Positions 44,921-56,791 of a stretch of DNA of 64,000 nucleotides are shown in pieces (position 1 is the stretch's first letter; the number at the start of each line of letters is the position of its first letter). Made by a program: the position numbers and the translations under genes. Origin of the DNA: Alisma plantago-aquatica (Eukaryota > Streptophyta > Magnoliopsida > Alismatales > Alismataceae); contig OY856409.1 in NCBI GenBank assembly GCA_963693085.1, positions 299,192,558 through 299,256,557 on the forward strand, read 5' to 3'. The notes under the pieces are model-generated. The model did not search any database and was not told where the DNA came from. It saw only the letters and a list, made by a program, of their open reading frames with translations.

Positions 44921-46702
44921 CATACACATAGGCCTCTATATATGTTTAAGGCATAACCTATCTTAAGAACGCAGGGAGGACTAAAATCCTTTCCTCAAAG
45001 TTTAGAGAGTCTTCTAGCATCTCATCTCTTCTTTAAGGACCACCTAAGCCATCCAAGTAGATGATGATTAGTTAGTCTTCTCATCTCCTCATGTGATTAT
45101 TCTCTCTTGACTATTAATCATATGACATATCGATTATGGGTAACTTATGCATGGGAAAACTAAAATTCATATGAAATCATGGAAGGTTATTAAGATGATA
45201 ATGCCATGATCTGAAAATTAACCTGAAAAACCCTATTGTGATTAATGAATTTTTTAAAGTGATGCATTCATGTGTAACGTTTATGAAAACTCAATGATAC
45301 CAAACCGGATATAAGTGCTTTTTATGTTCGAGGTAAATTCTTAACATGGTAAAATAAGGCGAAACTCATGTTTTACACCTCATTTTTATGAGGTCCCTAT
45401 CGATTAAACCGATGTTGTCCCTGTTTTGATCAAACATCAAACACATCTAAGAAAAACTCTCCCTATTGATATGTATCATGCCACCTACTTTGAAATTATT
45501 GTGTCCTTGGAACCCTAGATCTTGACGGGGATACTTTGATATAAGAGGCATTTTCCTATTGATTTTTGTGCCCCTTGTAATCACAATTTTGAATGATATG
45601 ATGAACATAGATCTTAATCTCACCCTATTATGCTCAAACTCTTATGTTCTCAGTTTGAGTTCTCGATATCTAAATTTTGCCCTTACCTTGACCATGAAAG
45701 GAAGGGAATGTAATTATGACCTTGAACTCACAGAATCTTGAAATATGGTTGCCCTATTAATGATATTGATGTTTGACTCGTGATCTTGTGGAATATAATT
45801 TGATAGTTGATACAATCCCTATTTGGATATTCTTGATGAATCATGATTATTATGGACTAATATGCTAGAATAAGGTGGTAGTTGACTTATGACTCCCCTA
45901 ACCTAGGTCACATCTCTATTTTGACTACCTCTAAATTCTCACTTTGGTTAGCCCTTTCTTACTATTCTGATTTCTTGACCTAAGCACATAATAGGTCAAT
46001 TCCATGATGATATTGATACTAGATCTTGAATACAAGATTTGATGATGATCTTGGAATACAATGTTGTAAGATATAGTTAGTGGTTAAGTTCCTAGAAAGA
46101 CCTAGGTCTAGATCATTCATCAACAATGAATACCATGAAAATGAACTTGATGTTGATACCACAAAGTGTTGAGTAATTCTCAAAACGTTTCTCTATTGTT
46201 ATTCATTTATTGTATATGGTTGAATGATCACTCTAAGGTCTAAATAGGAATCAAAATCCTAGCTTCAAAATGTTTGGATCTATGAACTTAATGTCTAAAC
46301 TCGATTTTCGATATTGAATATTGAAATATTGCCTCATGAAATTTGATTTGACTCCCATGATCAACATGTTTTGAATCTTGAGATCACCCTCAATATATAA
46401 CTAATGACTTTCATGTTTTCAAATTTTAAAATTTTGAAATGATGATCATGTTAACTCGCTTGACTTATGACTTAGGGGTTAGGTCCATGTGGACTAGGGT
46501 GGGACCTTCCATCAATTTTGATAATGAAATCATGGTGTGGAAATATGATGTTGGTCTTGGATTGTTGAAATATGAAATCCACCTAGGCCAATGTAGAAGC
46601 TAAAACCCTAAACTTTGGTAATTGGAAGTCATGCATTACTCTTGAACCCTTTTCCCTGGACCAAAAGTGTGATATCTCCGAATTGGTGATCTATGTGATA
46701 AT
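44921..46702 (+). other. Internal remnant after the primer site, non-coding
   Basis: No gag or pol is recognisable. The sequence is AT-rich with many TTGATATTGAT- and CTTGA-type words and ends where the Sirevirus LTR begins, so the rest of the element was probably separated or lost. Confidence 0.4.
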
Positions 46703-48159
46703 TGAAAAACCACTAGAGGGGGGTGAATAGGGTTTTATAAATATTTTAACAATAATTCAACTCAAACAACCACAATTGAGATAATAATAAAGAGACACAT
46801 GGTTTAGAGTGGTTCCACCCTTAGAAAATACTAAGGGAGTCAGTCCACTACCCAAATGTTTCCAATTGGGATTTTGAAAGCACCTGTATTTTATTACCTC
46901 CCAAGGATGTTACATAAAATACAACTACCTTCCCAAACCCTTTGGACAGACTTCACCTCAAAGTCATCTCACCAACTTTGAAGCAACCTTCACTTGAAGT
47001 AACTTCAAGCTCCCCCTTGAAGTAGCCTTCCTCCTTGAAGTATCTTCCCGTTGAGACCTTCTAGAAGTAGTCCAAAGTCCACCTTCTCCTCCGAGAAGAC
47101 CCTTCTCCACCTGAGAAGATAACACCCTCTCCAATCTGTAGCCTCCAACCCTAGGAGTAGCAAGGAGAGTACAAGTAATAAAAAAGAACAAGAAGGGAAA
47201 ATGGAAATTACAATTACCGTTGTAGCACAAGGCTTGATTTCCTATCTCAAACATTTTGATCTCCTAACCAATGTGTATGGAAGTGGAAGTGTAGTGAGTA
47301 TGAGATTCTAGCCTATAGGACATGAATTTGTAGTAATGGAAAGGATTAGCAAATGCTAGAGTTGCTCAATTGCTCACAAGAAAGGATTTCCAATTGCAAG
47401 TATGTATGCTCAAGTGTTGCACAATAGTGTTTAGGTGTCCTAAGGCATGTCCTATTTATAGGAATGGACTATGAATGCTTAACGACTTTCTATACACTTT
47501 CTAGGGGGTTCTAAGTGCTCAACTAGCTGTTAGGTATCCACTAATTGCTTTAGCAACAACTAGTTTATTAATTCTTAAAAGTGCAGACAGAGTTATTCTC
47601 AGTTAAGAAGTTTGTCGACTGAGAGTCTTTCGGTCGAGGATTTCTTCGACCAAGGGACGTTCTGGAGCAAGTTTATATAACGTTCGATTCCAACTCCCAA
47701 CCACCTTGTCTGCTAGGTCTAACGGATATAGAACATATTAGAAGGATTAACCCGGGAGACTCTTGGTCGAGAAGATGTTCGAACGAGCTTGTCTCGGCCG
47801 ACAAAGAGTTTGACCGAGAGTATCTCTGTTTTGGTGGTTCTAGATGAACACTAAGTGTGTGTATGAGTGTGCAGTTGTGACACTATTATAGGGGATGACC
47901 TATCTAAGTGTTGTGAATAGTAGGGAAGATCTAAACGCTTGATTTACACGATATCTAAGTACTTGTACATTATATACTAGTACAAGTTTTTACATTTGAT
48001 TACAATCATGAAATTAAAGCATTTTGAGCATATAGATCTTCCAAAGGTTTGTCATCCACCTTGTTCCTGCAATACTCAAGTAACACGTTAGATACACAAG
48101 AATGAAATGTTTGTCATTATCAAAACAAAGGGATTTAAATGATGTCCATTTAGCCAACA
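46703..48159 (-). repeat. 3' LTR of Sirevirus element 1
   Basis: On the minus strand begins TGTTGGCTAAATGG and ends CTAGTGGTTTTTCA. Minus-strand TATA box CCTATAAATAGG lies at about 47450-47462. U3 dyads at about 47615-47825 are partly eroded. Flanking bases are ATAAT. Confidence 0.88.
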
Positions 48160-48480
48160 ATCTCCCTTTTTTGAAGATGACAAACATTTCCAAAATATAA
48201 ATCAAATAATCTTAAAATGAGTTGAGTTTCATACCTGAGATTTACCTTGTGTATTCCTTCTCTTGTTTATGGAATGTGTGCTTATTATCCCAAAGAAGTA
48301 TGAAACATAAAGTCCAACTCTTAGGGAATATAGCAACTTTTAATGTAAAGCCAAGAGATTATGAAACTCATTGATTGAGTATTTAAGATTTATATTGTTT
48401 CTCCCCCTTTGTCATTTCAAAAAGATAGCTGTTAAAATCATGTGTTAAAACTCCCTCTTAATTTGGTCTCCCCTTAAAAA
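48160..48480 (-). promoter_or_regulatory. Multiple polypurine tracts before the 3' LTR
   Basis: Pyrimidine runs on the plus strand at 48161-48170, 48401-48410, 48451-48460 and about 48470 read as A/G tracts on the element strand. The first directly abuts the LTR and would prime plus-strand synthesis. Confidence 0.65.
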
Positions 48481-48551
48481 AATAGCAATTAAATCATTTG
48501 AAAGGATGTCCATTTGAAGCCAAAATGTAAGGATCAGAAAAACCAACTGAT

Positions 48552-50126
48552 TTAAGAAGCACAAATGTCAAAGGAAACATCTTCTAAGGGAGTAATGAGT
48601 AGTTGCTTCCTTATTTTATTAAATTGATCTAATGGAAGCGGTTTTGTGAAAATACCAGTTAATTGATCTTCCGTATCAACATGATAAAGGGATACATGAT
48701 TTTTAGAGATATGATCCCTTAGAAAATGATGACGGATTTCAATATGTTTGGCACGGCTGTGTAAAATAGGATTATGTGCCAAGTTTATAGTGCTTGTATT
48801 GTCACAAAAGATAGGCATGGACGAAAATGTAAAACCATAATCATTTAAAACTTGTTTCATATAAAGCACTTGAGCACAACAAGACCCAGCTGCCATATAT
48901 TTAGCTTCAGTTGTAGAGAGGGCAACCTTGTTTTGTTTCTTGCTAAACCAAGATACTAAGGCTCTTCCTAACAAGAAACAACTTCCACTTGTTCTCTTTC
49001 GATCAATTCGACAACCAGCATAATCAACATCGATATAAGCTTTAAAGTCCAAAGATTGTCCTTTAGGATACCATAGACCATAACTTGTAGTGCCGGCTAA
49101 ATATCTTAAAATGCATTTGGTGACTTGAAAATGAGTTTGCATAGGTTGTAATTGAAATCTAGCACAAAGACCAACGGAAAACATGATGTATGGTCTAGAA
49201 GTGGTTAAGTAAAGCAAGCTACCAATTATGGCCCTATATAAGGAATCATCAATGGGTTCCCCATTTTCATCCTTATCAATTTTAGTAGAGGTAGCCATTG
49301 GAGTGGTAGCATGTTTGCAATGTTCCATCCCAAAACATTTTAAAAGTTCATTTGTATACTTCTCTTGGATTATAAAAATCCCAGCGGGCATTTGCTTTAT
49401 TTGAAAACCAAGAAAGAAAGTCAATTTTCCCATGAGACTCATTTCAAATTCCTTTTGTGTAATATCACTAAATTGTTTACATAAAGATTCATTTGATGCA
49501 CCAAAGATAATATCATCAACATAAATTTGAAAAACTAGAAAGTCAGATTCATATGTTTTGAAAAATAAAGTAGAATTTGAATTTTCAATTGAAAAAATGT
49601 TATCAAAGAGATAGTTTTTGAGCCTTTCATACCAATTTCTAGGTGCTTGTTTTAAATCATAAAGTGCTTTCTTAAGTTTGTATACATAGTCACCTTTTTC
49701 CGGAATTTCAAAACCAGGTGGTTGGGAAACATATACTTCTTCTTGTATTATTCCATTTAGAAATGCACTTTTTACATCCATTTGAAATAGTTTGATGTTT
49801 TTGTGGGCAGCTATAGCTAGTAGCATTCTAATGGCTTCAAGTCTTGCCACTGGTGCATAAGTTTCATCAAAGTCTATTCCTTCTTGTTGATTATACCCTT
49901 GTGCTACCAACCGAGCTTTATTTCTTACTACTTCCCCAGTTTCATTTAACTTTTTTCTAAAAACCCACTTAGTTCCAATAATGGTTTTACCTTGAGGCTT
50001 AGGAACTAAGTCCCACACATCATTCTTAGTAAATTGGTTTAATTCTTCTTGCATAGCCATTATCCAATAATCATCTTTTAGAGCTTCCGTTACTTTCTTG
50101 GGTTCTATTATAGATACAAATGCCAT
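48552..50126 (-). pseudogene. Sirevirus reverse transcriptase and RNase H
   Basis: Open frame of 524 codons. RT motifs: [30 protein letters not shown] (motif A Asp), and YVDDIIFGA (catalytic Asp pair). RNase H follows with [24 protein letters not shown] and [14 protein letters not shown], ending [11 protein letters not shown]...FTKPL. This part itself is open, but it is cut from integrase by stops at 50224-50226 and about 50460. In the family it copies element RNA to DNA in virus-like particles. Confidence 0.85.
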
Positions 50127-50225
50127 ATTTGCAACATCTCTAAAAGATGAACGGGTTTTTACTTTATCATTAGGATTTCCAATGATTAGTTCTTGAGGAT
50201 GATCCTTAATGAGTCTAGGAACGGG

Positions 50226-51600
50226 TTATTGTGTCTCAACTTGTTGATCATTTTTAGCATTTTGATCATCTTTAGTTGATATGGTTAGATTTTCTACTTG
50301 ATGAGTAATATCAACTACATCATTATTTTTAGTACTTAGTTCTTCATGAAAAGCAATGTGAATGGATTCTTTCACTTTTCTAGAGATAGTGTTGTAAAAT
50401 CTAAATGCTTTACTAGAAGTTGAATATCCCAAGAAAAAGGCTTTTTGTGAGAGCCAAGCTTTTATCTATCATCTTTTGTGTTCAAGATATAGCAAGTTGA
50501 GCCAAAAGTATGAAAATAGTCAACCCTTGGTTTCTTAGTATGCATGATTTCATATGGTGTTTTCTTCAAATAAGAGTGTACGGTTACTCGATTTAGCACA
50601 TAACAAGTTGTGTTTACTGCTTTAGCCCAAAATGTTTTAGGTATATTATGTTCAAGCATCATAGTCCTAGCCATTTCTTGTAATGACTGATTTTTCCTTT
50701 CAACAATGCCATTTTGTTGTGGAGTGCATGGAGAAGAAAAATTGTGAGTGTAGCCTTGAGATGTGCAGAATTCTTCAAATAGATGATTCTCAAATTTTCC
50801 ACCATGATCACTTCTAATTGTGCATATTTTGTTTTGTAATTGATTTTCAATCTTTGAACAAAATTGTATGAAAACTTGAATAGTATCATCTTTATTTGCA
50901 AGAAAATGTACCCATGTATATCTACTGTAGTCATCAATAATAACAAAGCAATATATTTTCCCACCAATAGATTGTGTCCTCATAGGTCCGAACAAATCCA
51001 TATGAATAAGTTCTAGTGATCTACTGGTGCTAAGCATGTTTTTGGGTTTAAAAGAAGTTTTAGTTTGTTTTCCCAAAGTACATGGTTCACAATTTTCGGA
51101 TTGATCAAAAGATAACTTAGGCAAACCACGAACAAGATCATATTTAACTAGCTTTTTGATAACATATGAACTAGCATGACCTAATTTTCTATGCCATAGT
51201 TGTAAATAATTTTCTTTTGCAAGTAAACATTTTCCAACTACAGATTGCATAGAGTTAGGTCTAAGGATATATAGATTTCCAACCCTTTTTCCATCATAAA
51301 CAACATTTGTAGTGTTTTCTATTAGCAACTTGCAGCAGTTTTTGTTTAATAAAACATCATATCCACTATCACATAATTGACTGACACTTATTAAATTGTG
51401 GTGCAAACCATCAACAAGTAAAACATTCTTTATTTCAAGATTTGTACCAATATTACCTATTCCAACAATTTTAGCTTTACCATTGTCTCCAAAAGTGATG
51501 GTTCCGCTTTTCTTTTCCTCAAAAGTTTGAAATGCATCCTTGTTCCCGGTCATGTGTTTGGATCATCCACTGTCAACTACCCAATCTTGCAATAAGATAT
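50226..51600 (-). pseudogene. Sirevirus protease end and integrase
   Basis: The protease DSG triad is at about 51566-51574 and is followed at once by a TGA (51563-51565). Integrase: HRKLGH and CEPC make the HHCC zinc finger; catalytic residues lie in HMDLFGP, RSDHGGKFEN and NGIVERKN, so the DDE triad is present. A stop at about 50460 and apparent loss of a few residues separate the FFLGYSTSSKAFRFYN segment (50226-50432), which itself ends in a stop. Confidence 0.82.
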
Positions 51601-52114
51601 AGGTTTTGGTACCCATGTGATGGTCCATTATGGTTAGGTACGTTTAACAACAAACTGAACATGATTTAACAAATTAAACTAAACAGATCTTCATTCGGTC
51701 AACAAATATTTCGACCGACAGGTGTCTCGGTTGAACAATTTTTCGATCAAGAAAGTTGTTGTTGTATAGGTTGAAACTGAACTAAAACAGAAATTCACTT
51801 GGTCAACAATTTCTCGACCGGTTTTTGCTCCGATAAAAAATTCTTCGACCGGAATAGTTGTTGTTTTCACTATAAATTTTGTTGTAGATTTCAGATTTGT
51901 CACATTCATTCCCTCAGTCGAATATTTTCTCGACCGAGGATGTCTCGGTCGAACCATTTGTCGACCAAGAATGTTTCTGTTTGTTTCAGTAAATTGTTTG
52001 TCTTAGTTTGAAATTTAAATCAATACATTAAGCTATCTACTTAGTAGAGATAAGACATTTAGATGTTCAAATGAAGTGTTAGATCATATCTCAACTAAAT
52101 TACATTCAAATCTT
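51601..52114. repeat. Spacer between gag and protease with dyad array
   Basis: About 500 bp with no coding continuity. 51696-51970 contains GGTCGA/TCGACC words arranged as inverted pairs (for example CTCGACCGAGG at 51929 and CTCGGTCGAACC at 51944), like those in the LTR U3. This suggests a stretch derived from LTR-type sequence inside the element. Confidence 0.6.
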
Positions 52115-53866
52115 CTATGTTTGAGGTTTGGGGACCCAAACTAATTCAAAATCCTTCTTCTTATAAGGGCATGAAAAGGAGTAATGTCCAAGACGCAAGC
52201 AATAATGACAAAAAATAGAATCAATTTCATTTCTCTTTCTAGGATTTTGAGTTGTTTTCTTGGGTACAAACATGATCTTGGTCTTAGGTGCTTGAGTTCT
52301 CCTAGGTTTTGGTTGATAAGAGTTGTCTTTTGGAGCATACCCTAAACCTCTTCTTCCACTGTAACTAGAAGAGTTCTTTAGAATCTTATCAAGAATACCA
52401 TTAATTCTCAAGCTACCAACTTCTTTTTGTAACTTAGCAATGTCATCAATTTTCTTTTGAATATCTAACTTTGCTTGATCTATATTAGATGATAAAGAAT
52501 CTCTTTCCTTAACAATAGCATCATAATCTATATGATTACATAGGATGGGTTGAGTCTGAAAATTATTCAGTTTTGCAAGCAAATTAGCCTTTTCTTGAGA
52601 AAGAAGATCATGATTTGTTTCTAAAGTAAGCAACTTCATATTACAATCATTTAAATATGATTTCAACGTCAAATTTTCAGAAGCAATGTTGTCCTTTTTG
52701 AAAGAAAGATGATTCAATCTAGAATATAGATCCTCATTAGTTCTAGTAACATTATTTAGTTTCTTTTTGCAATCAACATATTTGTCATGAGTATCTTGTA
52801 GCCTACCAATTAGATATTCTTTTGGCAAATCAAGAAGGCTTACCTCTTGAGATTCATCACTATCATCTTCTTTGGCCATGAGACACTCCACATTCTCTTC
52901 TCCACTTTCACTATCACTTGACTCATCCCATGCAGCCTTGTATGCTTTTTCTCCCTTCTTCTTGGATGAGCTTTTCTTTCCTTTATTTTCTTTAGGACAT
53001 TCATTCTTGAGATGTCCCTTCTTTCCACATTCAAAACACCTAGGAGAGGAAGAAGAAGAACCAGCAACTTTGTTAGATCTAAATCTTCTATATTTCTTAC
53101 CATTAACAATTAGAGTTTCTTCTCCTTCATCTCCATCACTTGTTTCATCACTTTCTTGAGTGATGATCTTTGAAGCTTTTAGGGCCATATCTTTCTTTCT
53201 TCCTTGTTGAAGTTCATGCTCACGTCGTTCTTCTTCCTCTAAGGTTGCCTCATGTGCTTCTAAGTTGCCAATAAGTTTCTCCATCCTTAGTCAAGTGAGA
53301 TCATTTTCTTCTTCAATAGTAGTCACCTTGGGCTTGTACTTGGGAGGAAGAGACTTAAGGATTTTTTATACTTGATCTTATTCACTTATTACTTTACCTA
53401 AAGCATTTAAACCATTCACAATAGAAGAAAATTTTGCATACATTTCACTAATAGACTCATTTTGATCCATAAAAAACTGTTTAAATTTTTATTTAAGCAT
53501 TCCGATTTTAGAATTCTTAACTTGAACAGTTCCTTCATAGGTTATAGAGAGTCTATGCCATATCTCATATGTTGTTTCACAATTTGATATTCTATTGAAT
53601 TCACCAACAGAAATTGAACAATAGAGTACACTTACAACTTTTGCATTCATTTGGCCTGATCTTACCGTATTAGCATCCCAAGTTGCATACTCTGTTTGGG
53701 GAAAATCATATGGATTTGACATCATCCTCCAGAGATCCCAACTAATTCCCTGGAAGTAGAACTGCATCCTCCTCTTCCAATAGGTGTAGTTAGTGCCATC
53801 AAAAGGTGGAGGTCTAGCCACGAGTATCCCTTCCAAGTTGAAGTTGTTGAATACCCCGTCACCCAT
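52115..53866 (-). pseudogene. Sirevirus gag with two zinc knuckles
   Basis: The ATG at 53864-53866 is 35 bases after the primer site. Start MGDGVFNNFNLEGILVARP, then PPFDGTNYTYWKRRMQFY typical of copia Gag. Frame breaks: stops at about 53487, two near 53380, and one near 53293. The 389-residue C-terminal frame has a coiled-coil-like charged region, knuckle CFECGKKGHLKNEC (about 53000-53041) and a second C-x2-C-x4-H-x4-C motif CHYCLRLGHYSFSC (about 52168-52210). Gag forms the particle and binds RNA. Confidence 0.82.
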
Positions 53867-53900
53867 TCTTCAAGACTTTGTTAGAGTTCCTTGAAGCCTC

Positions 53901-53912
53901 GCTCTGATACCA
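53901..53912 (-). promoter_or_regulatory. Primer binding site of Sirevirus element 1
   Basis: TGGTATCAGAGC on the minus strand, two bases from the 5' LTR end; complementary to initiator tRNA-Met. Confidence 0.85.
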
Positions 53913-53914
53913 AA

Positions 53915-55372
53915 TGAAAAACCACTAGAGGGGGGTGAATAGGGTTTTATAAATATTTTAACAATAGTTCAACTCAAACAACCACAATTGAGATAAGAAG
54001 AAAGAGAAACAGGGTTTAGAGTGGTTCCACCCTTAGTAAATACTAAGGGAGTCAGTCCACTACCCAATTGTTTCCAATTGGGATTTTGAAAGCACCTGCA
54101 TTTTATTACCTCACAAGGATGTTACATAAAATACAACTGCCTTCCCAAACCCTTTGGACAATCTACACCCTGAATTCATCTCACCAACTTTGAAGCAACC
54201 TTCACTTAATGTAACTTCAAGCTCCCCCTTGAAGTAGCCTTCCTTATTGAAGTAGATTCACGTTGAGACCTTCTAGAAGTAGTCCAAAGTCCACCTTCTC
54301 CTCTGAGAAGACCCTTCTCCATATGATAAGATAACACCCTCTCCTATCCGCAACCTCCAACCCTAGGAGTAGCAAGGAGAGTACAAGTAATAAACAAGAA
54401 CAAGAAGGGAAAATGGAAATTACAATTAGCGTTGTAGCACAAGGCTTGATTTCCTATCTCAAGCATTTTGATCTCCTAACCAATGTGTATGGAAGTGGAA
54501 GTGCAGTGAGTAGGAGATGCTAGCCTATAGGACACGAATTTGTAGCAATGGAAAGGATTAGAAAATGTTAGAGTTGCTCAATTGCTCACAAGAAAGGATT
54601 GCCAATTGCATGTATGTATGCTCAAGTGTTACACAAGTGTGTTTAGATGTCCTAAGGCATGCCCTATTTATAGGAATGGACTATGAATGCTTAAGGATGT
54701 TCTAGACACTTTCTAGGGGGTTCTAAGTGCTCAACTAGCCGTTCGGTATCCATTAATTGCTTTAGCAACGACTAGTTTATTAATTCTGAAAAGTGCAAAC
54801 AGAGTTATTCTCGGTCGAGAAGTTTGTCGACCGAGAGTCTCTCGGTCGAGGATTTCTTCGACCAAGGGATGTTCTGGAGCAAGTATATATAACATTTGAT
54901 TCCAACTCCCAACTACCTTGTCTTCTAGGTCTAACGGCTATAGAAGCTATTAGTAGGATTAACCCAGGAGACTCTCGGTCGAGAAGATGTTCGACCGAGC
55001 TTGTCTCGGTCGATAAAGAGTTCGACTGAGAGTGTCTCTATTTTGGTGGTTCTAGATGAATACTAAGTGTGTGTATGAGTGTGCATTTGTGACACTATTA
55101 TAGGGGATGACCTATCTAAGTGTTGTGAATGGTTAGGGAAGATCTAAACGCTTGATTTACATGATATCTAAGTACTTGTACATTATATACTTGTACAAGT
55201 TTTTACATTTGATTACAATCATGAAATTAAAGCATTTTGAGCATATAGATGTTCCAAAGGTTTGTCATCCACCTTGTTCCTGCAACACTCAAGTAGCAAG
55301 TTAGATCCACAAGAATGAAATGTTTGTCATTATCAAAACAAAGGGATTTAAATGATGTCCATTTAGCCAACA
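53915..55372 (-). repeat. Sirevirus LTR shared by element 1 (5') and the truncated element 2 (3')
   Basis: Near-twin of 46703-48159 with TG...CA ends. One side adjoins the primer site of element 1, the other side (55373 on) adjoins a polypurine tract and RT/RNase H of a second copy. TATA CCTATAAATAGGG at about 54664-54676; CTCGGTCGA-type dyads at about 54811-55030 upstream of it. Confidence 0.88.
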
Positions 55373-56791
55373 ATCTCCCCATTTTTGAAGATGACAAACA
55401 TTTCTAAAATAAAAATCAAATAATCTTAAAATGAGTTGAGTTTCATACCTGAGATTTACCTTGTGTATTCCTTCTCTTATTTATGGAATGTGTGCTTATT
55501 ATCCCAAAGAAGTATGGAACATAAAGTCCAACTCTTAGGGAATATATCAACTTTTAATGTAAAGCCAAGAGATTATGAAACTCATTTATTGAGTATTTAA
55601 GATTTATATTATTTCTCCCCCTTTGTCATTTCAAAAAGATAGCTGTTAAAATAATGTGTTAAAACTCCCCCTTAATTTGTTCTCACCTTAAAAAAATAGC
55701 CATTAAATCATTTGAAAGGATGTCCATTTGAAGCCAAAATGTAAGGATCAGAAAAACCAACCGATTTAAGAAGCACAAATGTCAAAGAAAACATCTTCTA
55801 AGGGATTAATGAGTAGTTGTTTCCTTATTTTATTAAATTGATCTAATGGAAGTGATTTTGTGAAAATATCATCCAATTGATCTTCTGTATCACCATGATA
55901 AAGGGATACATGATTTTTAGAGATATGATCCCTTAGAAAATGATGACGGATTTCAATATGTTTGGCACGACTGTGTAAAATAGGATTATGTGCCAAGTTT
56001 ATAGCGCTTGTATTGTCACACAAGATAGGCGTGGATGAAAATGTAAAACCATAATTGTTTAAAACTTGTTGCATATAAAGCACTTGAGCATAACAAGACC
56101 CAACTGCCATATATTCAACTTTAGTTGTAGAAAGGGCAACTGTGTTTTGTTTCTTGCTAAACCAAGATACTAAGGCTCTTCCTAACAAAAAACAACTTCC
56201 ACTTGTGCTCTTTCGATCAATTCGACAACCAGTGTAATCGGCATCGGTATAAGCTTTAAAGGACAAAGATTGTCCTTTAGGATACCATAGACCATAACTT
56301 GTAGTGCCAGCTAAATATCTTAAAATCCGTTTGACGGCTTGAAAATGAGTTTTCATAGGTTGTGATTGAAATCTAGCACAAAGACCAACATAAAACATGA
56401 TGTCTGTTCTAGAAGCGGTTAAGTAAAGCAAGCTACCAATTATGACCCTATATAAAGAATCATCAATGGGTTCCCCATTTTCATACTTGTCAATTTTAGT
56501 AGAGGTAGCCATTGGAGTGGTAGCATGTTTGCAATGTTCCATCCTGAAATGTTTTAAAAGTTCATTTGTGTACTTCTCTTGGCTTATAAAAATCCCAACA
56601 AGCATTTGATTTATTTGAAAACCAAGAAAGAAAGTCAATTATCCCATGAGACTCATTTCAAATTCCTTTTGCATAATATCACTAAATTGTTTACATAAAG
56701 ATTCATTTGATGCACCAAAGATAATATCATCAACATAAATTTGAACAACTAGAAAGTTAGATTCATATGTTTTAAAAAATAAAGTAGAATC
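55373..56791 (-). mobile_element. Truncated second Sirevirus copy (element 2)
   Basis: Homologous to 48160-49575 of element 1: polypurine tracts at 55375, 55615 and 55665, then RNase H and part of RT. It stops abruptly at 56791, where the gypsy LTR starts. Confidence 0.85.
55766..56638 (-). pseudogene. RNase H and partial RT of truncated Sirevirus
   Basis: 290-codon frame matching the C-terminal part of the element 1 RT/RNase H (LTFFLG-type start, ADYTGCRIDRKSTSG, LSTTKVEYMA, LCDNTSAINLAHNP). A TAA sits just upstream at about 56639. The catalytic RT Asp pair region lies above, in 56640-56791, broken from this frame. Confidence 0.82.

Larger units (their letters stand above)
46703..55372 (-). 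mobile_element. Sirevirus-type Ty1/copia retrotransposon (element 1)
   Basis: Two similar LTRs (46703-48159 and 53915-55372) enclose 5.75 kb holding, on the minus strand, primer site, gag with two zinc knuckles, protease, integrase, reverse transcriptase and RNase H, then polypurine tracts. Several near-identical AAAGGGGGAG-type tracts upstream of the 3' LTR are a known hallmark of Sireviruses. In the first ~130 aligned bases the LTRs differ at about seven positions by eye, so the insertion is not recent. Stops in gag and pol make it non-autonomous now. Confidence 0.88.
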
